DNA of 40,000 bases from Elusimicrobiota bacterium. GTDB lineage: Bacteria > Elusimicrobiota > Elusimicrobia > UBA1565 > UBA9628. Where the stretch lies: NCBI GenBank assembly GCA_027452025.1, contig DAIDHI010000008.1, positions 1-40,000 of the forward strand, read 5' to 3'. Made by a program: the position numbers and the translations under genes. The first letter of the stretch is position 1; every line of letters starts with the position of its first letter. Below, one piece after another: positions 16,074-24,364 of the stretch. The notes under the pieces are model-generated. The model saw nothing but the letters and a program-made list of their open reading frames with translations, had not been told where the DNA came from and ran no database searches.

Positions 16074-16854
16074 ACCGCGACCGCGGCGCCAGAGAGTGGC
16101 GCTGCGTCCGAAGGTGCGCGGCCAAAGGGCGCGGCAGGCCGCGGCGGCGGCGGCCGTCATGTTCCTGGGCGCGGCGGCCGCCGCGACGCTTCGCAACTTC
16201 TCCCGGCAGGAGCACCCGTGGGCCGCGCTGCGCGCCTCGTTCAAGCCCTCGGTCGGCCGCGTCAGCGTCGAGGGCGTCGATGAGGCCCTGGCCCGCCGCA
16301 TGGAAGCCGATCTTGCCGCCGGCGGTCCTCGCCCCAAGCAGCGCTGGACGGCCGACGCCCTCGCGCGCTATCCGTTCCTGGGGTCGTTCGACTGCCGCCG
16401 CGGCTGGACGGGGCGGACGGTGTGCCGGGCGAGCCTGCGGACGGCCGTCGCCGCGATTGCGGGCGGCACGCGCGACTGGCTGGACGATCAAGGGGTCCGG
16501 TTTTCGCCTCCCCAGGGCTACGCCGCGCCGGCCGCCCTGCCCGTCGTCGAGCCCGGGCGAGCCGGGGCCAAGGAACTTTCCGGCCTGGCCGCCTTCCTGG
16601 CGGCCCGCCCTTCTCTGTCGCCGCCGATCGTGCGGGTGTCCTACGTCTCCTCCCAGGACGGCTGGCGCTTCAAGCTCGAAGACGGCACGACGGTTCTCTT
16701 CGGCGACATGAATTGGTCCTCCCAGAAGCTGGAGCGGCTGGGCCAGGTGCTTTCCGACGCTCGCGCCGAGTTTCCGGGCAAGGGCAGGATGACGGCCGAT
16801 TTGCGCTATTTCGAAGACGGAAGGATCCTGCTTCGGCCGGTGGGTGCGAGGTAA
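16063..16854 (+). CDS. ftsQ: Cell division protein FtsQ/DivIB
   Basis: A 263-residue bitopic protein: a very basic cytoplasmic N-tail (MRPRPRPRRQRVALRPK), one membrane helix (~26-44, rich in Ala) and an exported domain. VGRVSVEGVDEAL (about residues 64-76) opens a POTRA-like module. The later part matches the FtsQ beta domain (VSYVSSQDGWRFKLEDGTTVLFG, then ADLRYFEDGRILLRP). FtsQ links FtsK/FtsA to FtsB-FtsL in the divisome. The sequence is divergent; the call leans strongly on position between murB and ftsA. It starts at GTG 16063, inside the end of murB. Confidence 0.85.
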   Translation: MRPRPRPRRQRVALRPKVRGQRARQAAAAAAVMFLGAAAAATLRNFSRQEHPWAALRASFKPSVGRVSVEGVDEALARRMEADLAAGGPRPKQRWTADALARYPFLGSFDCRRGWTGRTVCRASLRTAVAAIAGGTRDWLDDQGVRFSPPQGYAAPAALPVVEPGRAGAKELSGLAAFLAARPSLSPPIVRVSYVSSQDGWRFKLEDGTTVLFGDMNWSSQKLERLGQVLSDARAEFPGKGRMTADLRYFEDGRILLRPVGAR

Positions 16855-16857
16855 AAA

Positions 16858-18099
16858 ATGTCTAAACAGGACGTCGTCGCGGGACTCGACATCGGGAGCG
16901 GGCGCGTGACCTGCCTCATCGGCGCGCCCGAGGAAGGCGGCGGACGCATCCGGGTCCTGGGGGGGGCTTCGCTGCCCTGCCGCGGCGTCAAGGGCGGCGT
17001 CGTCATCAACATCCTCGAGACGGCGCGCGCCATCACGCAGGCGGTGGAGGACGCGGAGTCCCAAGCCAAGGTCACGGTTTCCGGCGTCTATCTCGGAGTG
17101 CGCGGCAGCCACCTTCAGTCCTTCAACAATCGGGGCGCCTTCAACATCGCGCGCACTGACAAGGAGATCACCGCCGAGGACGTCGGCGCCGTCGTCGCCA
17201 ACGCCAAGGCCGTGCCGCTGTCCACCGACCGCGAGATCATGCACGTGGTGCCGCAGGGCTTCTCGCTCGACCGCCAGCGCGGCGTTCCCCAGCCCGTCGG
17301 CATGGAAGGCTCTCTCTTGGAGGTCGAGGTTCACGTCGTGACGGCCTCCTCCGCCCACCTCAACAACTTGGTCAAGACCGTCGGGCAGGCCGGTTTCGAG
17401 GTCGTCGAGCCGGTCTACGGCCTGCTCGCCGGCGGCGAGGTGCTCGTCACGCCGGAGGAGCGCGATCTCGGCTGCCTGCTCATCGACTTCGGGGGCCAGT
17501 CGATCTCGCTGGGCGTCTACTCCGAAGGCAGCATCCGCTATTCCAAGGAGCTGCCCATCGGCTCCGATTTCATCACCCGCGACCTGGCCGTGGGCCTGCG
17601 CACGTCGCTGGCCGCCGCCGAGCGCATTAAAATGGAGCACGGCATCGCGCATCCGTCGCTGCTCAACGGCGACAACGAAATAGAGTTCCACGGCGTCGAC
17701 GGGCGCACGCCCAACCGCATCAAGACCAGCGCGATGATGGGCATCATCCTGCCGCGCGTGGAGGAGATCTTCTCCGTGATCGCCGAGGAGCTGCAGAGCA
17801 GCTCCTACGCCGACGTGGTCGTGCCCGGAGGCGCGGTGCTGACGGGCGGAGGGTCGCTCATGCGCGGCACGCTCGCCGCCGCGGAGCAGATCCTGGGCAT
17901 GCAGGTTCGCCTGGGGATGGCCCATCCCGATCTCTTCGTCGTCGACGACCGCTGGCTCAGTCCCACGTACTCCACGGCGCTCGGACTGCTGCACTTCTCC
18001 AAAGCCATCCGCTGGGAGGCGACCAATTCCCGCAGCGTGGCGCGCAAGAAGCCGATGTGGCTGCGCCGGGTCGCTTCCGTGTTCGAGGACATCTTCTAG
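16858..18099 (+). CDS. ftsA: Cell division protein FtsA
   Basis: A 413-residue actin-fold ATPase that tethers FtsZ to the membrane. Landmarks: phosphate-1 loop AGLDIGSGRVTCLIG near the N-terminus, the 1C domain around residues 85-165, phosphate-2 LLIDFGGQSISLGVY, adenosine loop VVPGGAVLTGGGSLM, and a C-terminal amphipathic helix with PMWLRRVASVFEDIF as membrane targeting sequence. Length is normal. It starts three bases after ftsQ and is followed eight bases later by ftsZ, forming a tight operon. Confidence 0.96.
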   Translation: MSKQDVVAGLDIGSGRVTCLIGAPEEGGGRIRVLGGASLPCRGVKGGVVINILETARAITQAVEDAESQAKVTVSGVYLGVRGSHLQSFNNRGAFNIARTDKEITAEDVGAVVANAKAVPLSTDREIMHVVPQGFSLDRQRGVPQPVGMEGSLLEVEVHVVTASSAHLNNLVKTVGQAGFEVVEPVYGLLAGGEVLVTPEERDLGCLLIDFGGQSISLGVYSEGSIRYSKELPIGSDFITRDLAVGLRTSLAAAERIKMEHGIAHPSLLNGDNEIEFHGVDGRTPNRIKTSAMMGIILPRVEEIFSVIAEELQSSSYADVVVPGGAVLTGGGSLMRGTLAAAEQILGMQVRLGMAHPDLFVVDDRWLSPTYSTALGLLHFSKAIRWEATNSRSVARKKPMWLRRVASVFEDIF

Positions 18100-18107
18100 A
18101 GGGCCCT

Positions 18108-19247
18108 ATGCGCATCCAAGTCTCCGAGGACCTGCACGAGACCCGCGCCGTCATCAAGGTGATCGGCGTCGGCGGCGCCGGCGGCAACGCCATCAACCGC
18201 ATGGCCGAGGCCGGGATCAAGGGCGTTGAGCTCATCGCGGCCAATTCCGACGCGCAGGACCTGCGGCGCAGCCGCGCCGAGGTCCGCATCCAGGTCGGCG
18301 AGAACCTCACCAGGGGACTGGGCGTCGGCGGCGATCACCGCCGCGGGAAGCTCGCCATGCTCGAGACCGAGGATCAGATCCGCGAGGTCCTCACGGGCAC
18401 GGACCTCGTCTTCGTCACCGCCGGCATGGGCGGGGGCACCGGCACGGGCGGCGCTCCGGTCGTCTCCGGCATCGCCAAGGAGCTCGGCGCGCTCACCATC
18501 GGCGTGGTCACCCGGCCCTTCGAGTTCGAGAAGCTCAACCGCTCCAATATCGCCGACGAGGGCGTGCAGGCCATGCGCGAGAGCGTGGACACCCTGCTGG
18601 TCATCCCCAATCAGCGGCTGCTCGACATCATCGACACCGATACCACCACCGAGGCCGCCTTCCGGCTGGCCGACGACGTGCTGCGCAAGTCCATCCAGTC
18701 CATCTCCGACGTCATCACGACGTCGGGCGAGATCAACATGGACTTGAACGATCTGCGAGCCATCATGAAGGACGCCGGGGAGGCCCTCATCGGCATGGGC
18801 GAGGCCGCAGGTCCCCGGCGGGCGCTCGAGGCGGCCCGCGCGGCGATCCAGTCGCCGCTGCTGGAAAACGTGGTCATGGACGGCGCCCGCGGCCTGATCG
18901 TCAACATCACCGGGCGCAAGGCGACGCTGAAGCTCTCGGAAATCGAGGAAGCCATGGGCATGATCACGGGCGCGGCCAGCCAAGACGCCAAGATCAAGGC
19001 CGGGCACGCCTACGACGAGAGCATGGGCGACTCGATCCGCATCACCGTCATCGCCACGGGCTTCCCCACGCGGCGCGGCCGCGGGCTGTCGCGGCTGGGC
19101 CAGCGCGGCATTCCCGGGCAGCGCCATGCCGTCATCGGCCCATCCGAGGTTTACGAGGGCCCGCAGGACAAGGCCGCCGTCGTCGCCGCGCCCGACGACT
19201 GGTCCAAGCCCGCTTTCATGCGCCTGAAGGTCAAGAAGCTCAAGTAA
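18108..19247 (+). CDS. ftsZ: Cell division protein FtsZ
   Basis: A 379-residue tubulin-like GTPase that forms the division ring. The signature G-box GGGTGTG is at residues 108-114; VTRPFEFEKLNR and the T7 synergy loop (NMDLNDLRAIMKDAG) are intact. Unusual points: the T3-region segment after TRGLG reads VGGDHRRGKLAML where most FtsZ have AGGNPE-x-G. The C-terminal linker is short (about 50 residues) and ends in KPAFMRLKVKKLK, equivalent to the conserved FtsA-binding peptide with a more basic tail. ATG 18108 is chosen for AGAGGG at proper spacing; an upstream in-frame start lies within ftsA. Confidence 0.96.
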   Translation: MRIQVSEDLHETRAVIKVIGVGGAGGNAINRMAEAGIKGVELIAANSDAQDLRRSRAEVRIQVGENLTRGLGVGGDHRRGKLAMLETEDQIREVLTGTDLVFVTAGMGGGTGTGGAPVVSGIAKELGALTIGVVTRPFEFEKLNRSNIADEGVQAMRESVDTLLVIPNQRLLDIIDTDTTTEAAFRLADDVLRKSIQSISDVITTSGEINMDLNDLRAIMKDAGEALIGMGEAAGPRRALEAARAAIQSPLLENVVMDGARGLIVNITGRKATLKLSEIEEAMGMITGAASQDAKIKAGHAYDESMGDSIRITVIATGFPTRRGRGLSRLGQRGIPGQRHAVIGPSEVYEGPQDKAAVVAAPDDWSKPAFMRLKVKKLK

Positions 19248-19258
19248 CCGGAGACGCC

Positions 19259-20338
19259 ATGGATCTTCAAAACCTGCTCCAGACGATGGTCAACAAGAGG
19301 GCCAGCGACCTGCACATACGCGCAGGGGGCCCGGCGCACATTCGCGTGGACGGCAACCTCGTCGCCGCGGCGCCGGACGTCTTGAGCCAGGCCGAGGTGG
19401 AGGCTATGCTTGGGACGATCCTCTCGCCCCGGGCCAGGAAGGCCTTCGAGGCCAACGGCGAAGCCGATTTTTCCTTTCAGGCCGGCGATGTGGCGCGCTT
19501 CCGCGTCAATGCCTTCCGGCAGCGCGGCCGCCTCTGCCTGGCGGTGCGCTATATCTCGACTCAGATTCCGACGCTCCAGGACCTGCGCCTGCCGGTCGCC
19601 ACGATGCGCAAGATCGCCGACAACAGCCGCGGCCTGGTCCTCGTGACCGGCATCACGGGGTCGGGCAAGTCCTCCACGCTCGCCGCGCTCGTCGACTACG
19701 TCAACGACACGCGCTCCGAGCACGTGATCACGCTGGAGGATCCCATCGAATTCGTCCATAAGGACCGCAAGGCCATCATCACCCAGCGCGAGATCGGCGA
19801 GGACACGGGCGATTTCGCCGGCAGCCTCAAGATGGCCATGCGCCAGGACCCGGATGTCATCATGGTCGGCGAGATGCGCGACCTCGAGACGACGTCAGCC
19901 GCCCTGACGGCCGCGCAGACCGGACACCTGGTCTTCGCCACACTGCACACCATCGACGCCATCCAGACCATCTCGCGCATCATCGACCTTTATCCGCCAC
20001 ATCAGCAGGCGCTCATCCGCATCCAGCTCGCGGAAAGCCTCAAGGCCGTCGTCAGCCAGCGCCTGCTGCCCTGCATCAAAGGAGGGCGCATTCCCGCCGT
20101 CGAGATACTGGTCGTGACGCCGCACGTGCGCAAGCTCATCGAGGAGAACAATTCCACGGGGATCCTGCAAGCGTGCGCCAAGGGCCAGTTCTACGGCATG
20201 CAGACGTTCAACCAGTCGCTGGTCAAATTGTTCAAGGACGGGATGGTCGCCGAGGCCGACGTCATGGAGGCGGCCTCCAGCCCCGACGACGTCAAGCTCG
20301 CCCTGCGCGGCATCGAGCAAGAGGTCAAGCAGGGATAG
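19259..20338 (+). CDS. pilT: Type IV pilus retraction ATPase PilT
   Basis: A 359-residue hexameric secretion-type ATPase, PilT length. N-terminal PAS-like domain with ASDLHIRAGGPAHIRVDG (residues 15-32); Walker A GITGSGKSS (131-139); Asp box ITLEDPIEF; Walker B region RQDPDVIMVGEMRD (195-208); His box TGHLVFATLHT; and QRLLPCIKGGRIPAVEIL. PilT normally drives pilus retraction at the inner membrane base. The C-terminal AIRN-type helix is poorly visible. It begins 11 bases after ftsZ and so is likely part of the same transcript, an unusual link of division and pilus genes. A perfect hairpin follows. Confidence 0.92.
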   Translation: MDLQNLLQTMVNKRASDLHIRAGGPAHIRVDGNLVAAAPDVLSQAEVEAMLGTILSPRARKAFEANGEADFSFQAGDVARFRVNAFRQRGRLCLAVRYISTQIPTLQDLRLPVATMRKIADNSRGLVLVTGITGSGKSSTLAALVDYVNDTRSEHVITLEDPIEFVHKDRKAIITQREIGEDTGDFAGSLKMAMRQDPDVIMVGEMRDLETTSAALTAAQTGHLVFATLHTIDAIQTISRIIDLYPPHQQALIRIQLAESLKAVVSQRLLPCIKGGRIPAVEILVVTPHVRKLIEENNSTGILQACAKGQFYGMQTFNQSLVKLFKDGMVAEADVMEAASSPDDVKLALRGIEQEVKQG

Positions 20339-20342
20339 ATTG

Positions 20343-20402
20343 GGTGTCAGACGTTGACTTGTTGACTTGTTTGGACAAGTCAACAAGTCAACGTCTGACA
20401 CC
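20343..20402. repeat. 60-bp perfect inverted repeat
   Basis: Two 28-base arms (20343-20370 and 20375-20402) are exact reverse complements around a TTGG loop. Each arm contains an internal tandem copy of the octamer GTTGACTT (or its complement). There is no T-run after it, so it is not an ordinary intrinsic terminator. It fills the space between pilT and the ribosome site (GGAGAG) of the next gene. It could be a REP-like extragenic palindrome, a mobile miniature element, or an mRNA-processing/stability hairpin. Confidence 0.9.
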
Positions 20403-20413
20403 AGGAGAGTAAT

Positions 20414-21160
20414 ATGTTCGCTGAAGGATATATCGGCATCGCAGGCACCATCGGAGTCGGCAAGTCGACGCTGACGATGGAGTTGTCGCGCGCGCTCAAC
20501 TTCGAGCCGATCCTCGAGGAGGTCGACGGCAATCCTTATCTCGAGCACTTCTACCGGGACATGAAGGGCTACGGCACGATGATGCAGGTCTGGCTGCTCA
20601 ACCACCGCTTCCGCCAGCACCGGGAGTTCGTCACGCGCATCAGCCTGGGCCGCATCCGGGGCGTCGTGCAGGACCGCACGATCTGGGAAGACACCATCTT
20701 CGCCCGCATGCTCAACGAGCACCCGGACAAGATCATCACCGATATCGACTACAACACCTATTTGGACTTGTTCGACAACATGGTCCTGCGCGAGCTCGTC
20801 TTTCCGCAGATCATGATCTACCTCGATATCAAGCCGGAGACGGCCCATCAGCGCATCTCGATGCGCGGCCGCCCCAGCGAGCAGGGGATCACGCTCGAAT
20901 ACCTGCGGATGCTGAAGCTCAACTACGAGCAGTTCATCAGCGAGATGGAGCAGGCGGGCGTGCGCATCCTGCGCATCGACTGGGAGAGCTTCAAGCCGAT
21001 CTCCGAGGTCGTCCGCCTCGTCCATGAGTATTCCCTCAAGCCGTCGAGCTTCACCAAGTGGGTGCGCCCCTTGCGCAAGGCCAAGACCAAGGACGGCCGC
21101 CTGGAAAACACGGAGACGGCTTCCGCCGCCAAGACCGCGCCCGTCAAGGCGGGAGTCTAA
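20414..21160 (+). CDS. Deoxynucleoside kinase (dAK/dGK type)
   Basis: A 248-residue kinase of the deoxynucleoside/thymidine kinase 2-like family. P-loop GTIGVGKST (residues 11-19), substrate region EEVDGNPYLEHFY (~35-47), DRTIWED where the family has DR-S/T-I-x-E-D, and LID ISMRGRPSEQG. It phosphorylates deoxynucleosides (usually dA/dG in bacteria) with ATP in salvage. The last ~30 residues are a Lys/Ala-rich tail that looks disordered. GGAGAG precedes the ATG; the large hairpin lies directly upstream in the leader. It is followed by the nucleoside-acting PgeF-like gene, consistent with purine salvage. Confidence 0.88.
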   Translation: MFAEGYIGIAGTIGVGKSTLTMELSRALNFEPILEEVDGNPYLEHFYRDMKGYGTMMQVWLLNHRFRQHREFVTRISLGRIRGVVQDRTIWEDTIFARMLNEHPDKIITDIDYNTYLDLFDNMVLRELVFPQIMIYLDIKPETAHQRISMRGRPSEQGITLEYLRMLKLNYEQFISEMEQAGVRILRIDWESFKPISEVVRLVHEYSLKPSSFTKWVRPLRKAKTKDGRLENTETASAAKTAPVKAGV

Positions 21161-21169
21161 GCGCGGGCC

Positions 21170-21931
21170 GTGCCGTCCGCCACTTTCAGCGACGGGACCC
21201 TGCGCGGCGTGACGCGCCGGGCGGACGGCAACATGAAGCACGAGGAGGCCAGGACGACGGCCTTGCTGGCGGTCAAGGTCGGGGGCCTGGATTTGGCGGG
21301 CAAGCCCGTGTTCTTTCCCTCGCAAAAGCACGGGACGGTCATCGTCTCGATCGGCGCGGCGTCGGATCCGTCCGTCCATCCCGAAGCCGACGGCTTGATC
21401 ACCGATACGCCCGGGTTCATCCTTTGCGTCTTCGCCGCCGACTGCATGCCGATTTTTGTCTGGGAGAAGTCGGGGCGGGCGGCGGGAGTCTTCCACGCAG
21501 GCTGGCGGGGCGCGGCGGCCGGCATGCCCCGCCAGGCGGCGCAGGCCTTCCAGGAGCGCTACGGCATCGGGGCCGGCGACCTGAAGGCCGAGATCGGGCC
21601 CCACATCCACCCCTGCTGCTTCCGCGTCGGCCCCGAGACGGCGGCCAAGTTTCCGTCTTCGAGCGTCGTTCGCCGCGAGGACGGGCTCTACGTCGACTTG
21701 GCCAGGGAGGCCGGCCGGCAACTGCTCGAGGCGGGCATGGGCGAAGCGGCCGTGTTCCCCAAGCTCGGCCGCTTCGAGCGGGATGGCCGTCAGTACACCG
21801 AGGTCGCCGGGCGAGTGATGGGAGTGCGCCGCGCCTGCACCTGCTGCCAGCCCGAAGAATTCTTCTCCTACCGCCGCGAAAAGAGCGATAATCGCATGAT
21901 GGCTTTCACGGTATTGTCAGGGGCGCGCTGA
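21170..21931 (+). CDS. pgeF: PgeF/YfiH multi-copper-oxidase-like (laccase domain) protein
   Basis: A 253-residue protein of the YfiH/LACC1 family. Conserved blocks: SQKHGT with the first His, FAADCMPIF with the Cys, FHAGWRGAA with the second His, IGPHIHPCCFRVG, and RACTCCQPEEFFSYRRE near the end. The H-C-H zinc site is intact. Characterised members are purine nucleoside phosphorylases/adenosine deaminases, or remove mis-incorporated L-Ser from peptidoglycan precursors (E. coli PgeF). The run that begins with murB and the preceding nucleoside kinase fit either role. It starts at GTG 21170; its stop overlaps the hisC start by one base. Confidence 0.88.
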   Translation: MPSATFSDGTLRGVTRRADGNMKHEEARTTALLAVKVGGLDLAGKPVFFPSQKHGTVIVSIGAASDPSVHPEADGLITDTPGFILCVFAADCMPIFVWEKSGRAAGVFHAGWRGAAAGMPRQAAQAFQERYGIGAGDLKAEIGPHIHPCCFRVGPETAAKFPSSSVVRREDGLYVDLAREAGRQLLEAGMGEAAVFPKLGRFERDGRQYTEVAGRVMGVRRACTCCQPEEFFSYRREKSDNRMMAFTVLSGAR

Positions 21932-23040
21932 TGGCCCTCGACACCGCGCCGAGGCGCTGTCTGCGCGAAGTCACGCCGTATTCGCCCGGCAAATCGATCG
22001 CCTCGGTCCAGCGGGAGCTCGGCCTCAAGAACGTGGTCAAGCTCGCCTCCAATGAGAATCCCCTGGGTCCCTCGCCCAGGGCCATGGCCGTCTACCGCAA
22101 GGCCGAGAAGCTGTGCTCCCTCTATCCGGAGGGCGCGAGCCCCGAGCTGCGCGCGGCGATCGCGCGCTTCCACAAGATCGAGCCGGAGCGGGTCCTCGTC
22201 GGCAACGGCTCCGACGAGATCATCAGGCTCCTGTGCGAGGCGTTCCTCGACCCCGAGGACGAGGCGCTCGCGTCTCAATTTTCCTTCATCCGCTTCAAGC
22301 AGCAGGCGCTGATGATGGGCGCGCGGGTCGTGGAAGTGCCGATGGCGGACTGGACCCACGACCTCGGCACCATGGCGAAAGCCGCGAGTCCCCGCACCAA
22401 GCTCCTTTTCGTGGCCAATCCGAATAACCCGACCGGCACTTACAATACGGAGGAGGAGGTCCGCGGCCTCCTCGACTCCGTGCCGCGCTCCACGATCGTC
22501 GTGCTCGACGAGGCTTACTGCCAGTTCGCGGCCGGCTGCGCGGATTATCCGCGCAGCATTCCCGCGCTGACCGGCCGCTACGACAATCTGGTGGTGCTGC
22601 GGACTTTCTCCAAGGCCTACGGCTTGGCCGGATTGCGGGCGGGCTATGCCGTGGCGGACCCCGAGCTCCTGAGCTGGCTCGACCGCATCCGCATGCCCTT
22701 CAACGTCAATCTGCCGGCCCAGCTGGCCTGCGTCGAGGCGCTCAAGGACGCGGCCTTCGTGCGCCGCAGCGTCGCGCTGGCGCAGTCGGGGCGGGAGTCG
22801 CTGGCCCAGGCCTTGCGCGAGCGCGGCTTCACTGTCTGGGACTCCGCGGCCAATTTTCTTTTCGCGCGCTCGCCTCTGCCGGGACGGGAGCTGTTCAAGG
22901 CCCTGCTCGCGGAGGGCCTCATCATCCGGCCGCTCGACGAATACGGCCTGCACGATTTCGTGCGCATCAGCGTGGGAACGCGGGCGGGCAACAAGGCGCT
23001 GTTGCAGGCCCTGGAGAAGCTTCTGGAGGTCGCGGTTTGA
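21931..23040 (+). CDS. hisC: Histidinol-phosphate aminotransferase
   Basis: A 369-residue HisC-type PLP enzyme. Landmarks: LASNENPLGPSP (38-49), YPEGASPELRAAIA, GNGSDEIIRLL (91-101), NPNNPTG (163-169), D193/Y196 in LDEAYCQF, cofactor Lys228 in RTFSKAYGLAGLRAGY, and the C-terminal RISVGTR with the phosphate/carboxylate Arg. It converts histidinol phosphate and 2-oxoglutarate to imidazole-acetol phosphate and glutamate, or the reverse. Some HisC enzymes also serve aromatic amino acids. No other his genes are nearby, so broader specificity is possible. It overlaps pgeF by one base and cmk by four. Confidence 0.9.
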   Translation: MALDTAPRRCLREVTPYSPGKSIASVQRELGLKNVVKLASNENPLGPSPRAMAVYRKAEKLCSLYPEGASPELRAAIARFHKIEPERVLVGNGSDEIIRLLCEAFLDPEDEALASQFSFIRFKQQALMMGARVVEVPMADWTHDLGTMAKAASPRTKLLFVANPNNPTGTYNTEEEVRGLLDSVPRSTIVVLDEAYCQFAAGCADYPRSIPALTGRYDNLVVLRTFSKAYGLAGLRAGYAVADPELLSWLDRIRMPFNVNLPAQLACVEALKDAAFVRRSVALAQSGRESLAQALRERGFTVWDSAANFLFARSPLPGRELFKALLAEGLIIRPLDEYGLHDFVRISVGTRAGNKALLQALEKLLEVAV

Positions 23041-23738
23041 CCCGGCGCCGGCGCCTGATCATCGCCATGGACGGCCCCGCGGGCGTGGGCAAGTCCACCG
23101 TCGGCAGCCTCATCGCCAGGAACCTCGGCTACCATTTCATCAACACCGGCGAGATGTATCGCGCCCTGACGTGGAAAGCGCTCGAAGAAGGCTTGGACCT
23201 AGCCAACGAAAAGGCCGTCGTCGACTTGGCCAAGTCGCTCAAGTGGGAGTTTCGGCCGACGGAAGAGGGCACGCTCAAGACTTTTATCGACGGCGAGGGA
23301 GTCAGCGCGCGCATCCGCGACGAGCGCGTGAGCGCCAATTCCAGCCTGATCGCGGCCAACGCGGGCGTGCGCAGGTTCCTCTGCCGCCTGCAGCGGCGGC
23401 TGGGCGCCAGGGGCGGCATCGTCATGGAGGGGCGCGACATCACCACGCACGTCTTTCCGGACGCCGACTACAAGATTTACCTGGACGCCTCCATCGAGGA
23501 GCGCGCGCGCAGGCGCTACCGGCAGCTGCGCGCGGCCGGACAAAGCGCCAATTACCAGAGGATCAAGGAGGCGATCTTGACGCGCGACCTCAACGATCTC
23601 AAGCGCAAGATCAATCCGCTCAGCCAAGCGTCCGACGCCATCGTCATCGATTCCACCCATTTGACGATGCATGCGGTGGCGCGTCGGGTCCTGAAGATGA
23701 TCGAAGCCGATGGACGGCCGCGACTGGCCGGCGGATGA
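23037..23738 (+). CDS. cmk: Cytidylate kinase
   Basis: A 233-residue CMP/dCMP kinase: P-loop DGPAGVGKST (about 12-21), INTGEMYRALTW for substrate binding, VSANSSLIAANAGVRRFL, MEGRDITTHVFPDADYKIYLDAS with the conserved G-R-D, and DLNDLKRKINPL. It transfers phosphate from ATP to (d)CMP. The start is TTG 23037, inside the hisC stop; GGAGG ahead at good spacing supports it, and no ATG exists before the P-loop except one within the first strand. The cmk-plsC-rpsA order is a widely conserved bacterial cluster. Confidence 0.93.
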   Translation: MTRRRRLIIAMDGPAGVGKSTVGSLIARNLGYHFINTGEMYRALTWKALEEGLDLANEKAVVDLAKSLKWEFRPTEEGTLKTFIDGEGVSARIRDERVSANSSLIAANAGVRRFLCRLQRRLGARGGIVMEGRDITTHVFPDADYKIYLDASIEERARRRYRQLRAAGQSANYQRIKEAILTRDLNDLKRKINPLSQASDAIVIDSTHLTMHAVARRVLKMIEADGRPRLAGG

Positions 23739-24330
23739 CCTCGGTCGCGCGTCGCGCCTGCGGCGCATCGCCAACGCCGCGGTCCTGGCGCTGATACGCG
23801 CGGTTTGGGGGCTGCGAGTCGCGGGCCTCGAGCACGTCCCCGCCCGGGGGCCGGTGATCCTGGCCGCCAACCATGTCTCCAATCTCGACGGCCCCGTGCT
23901 CTCGGTGGGCGCGAGCTCCGTCAGGTGCGTGCGGGCCCTCGCGAAGGTGGAGCTTTTTCGGGTTCCCGTCTTGGGCTGGTTCCTGCGGCGGATGGGCACG
24001 ATCCCGATCGATCGGCGAGCCGGCGACGTGCGGGCCTTGCGAGCGGCGCTGGAGGTGCTTGAGGCAGGCGGCTGCCTGGGCGTCATGCCCGAGGGCACGC
24101 GCTCCAAGACGGGCGTGCCCGGCCGGGCCAAGGCCGGCCTGGGCTTTCTGGCCTCCGTGTCGCAGGCGGCCGTCGTGCCGGCGCGCATCGTCAACACGGA
24201 GCGCTGCTGGAGGCTGCGGCCCTTGGAGGTGAGGTTCGGTCCCGCCATGCGCTTCCAGGGCCCGGCGGGCGACCGCCAAGCCTGCCGAAAATTCGCCCAG
24301 GACGTGCTAGACAGGGTCTTCACTTTGTAA
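23710..24330 (+). CDS. plsC: 1-acyl-sn-glycerol-3-phosphate acyltransferase
   Basis: A 206-residue PlsC-type acyltransferase. The catalytic H-x4-D box is NHVSNLD (His55, Asp60), motif II lies in MGTIPIDRR, and the glycerol-phosphate binding motif is MPEGTRSKTG. It adds the second acyl chain to lysophosphatidic acid at the inner membrane. It overlaps the end of cmk by 29 bases. After its stop comes a short spacer with TAAAAT and then the rpsA ribosome site. Confidence 0.92.
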   Translation: MDGRDWPADDLGRASRLRRIANAAVLALIRAVWGLRVAGLEHVPARGPVILAANHVSNLDGPVLSVGASSVRCVRALAKVELFRVPVLGWFLRRMGTIPIDRRAGDVRALRAALEVLEAGGCLGVMPEGTRSKTGVPGRAKAGLGFLASVSQAAVVPARIVNTERCWRLRPLEVRFGPAMRFQGPAGDRQACRKFAQDVLDRVFTL

Positions 24331-24364
24331 AATAGACGGGCCTTTTCCCCTTTTAGGAGAGCAT

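Noticed and set aside
20343..20402. Intrinsic terminator of pilT
   Set aside because: The hairpin is very stable but no T-run follows on either strand; termination is possible but not supported by the usual pattern.
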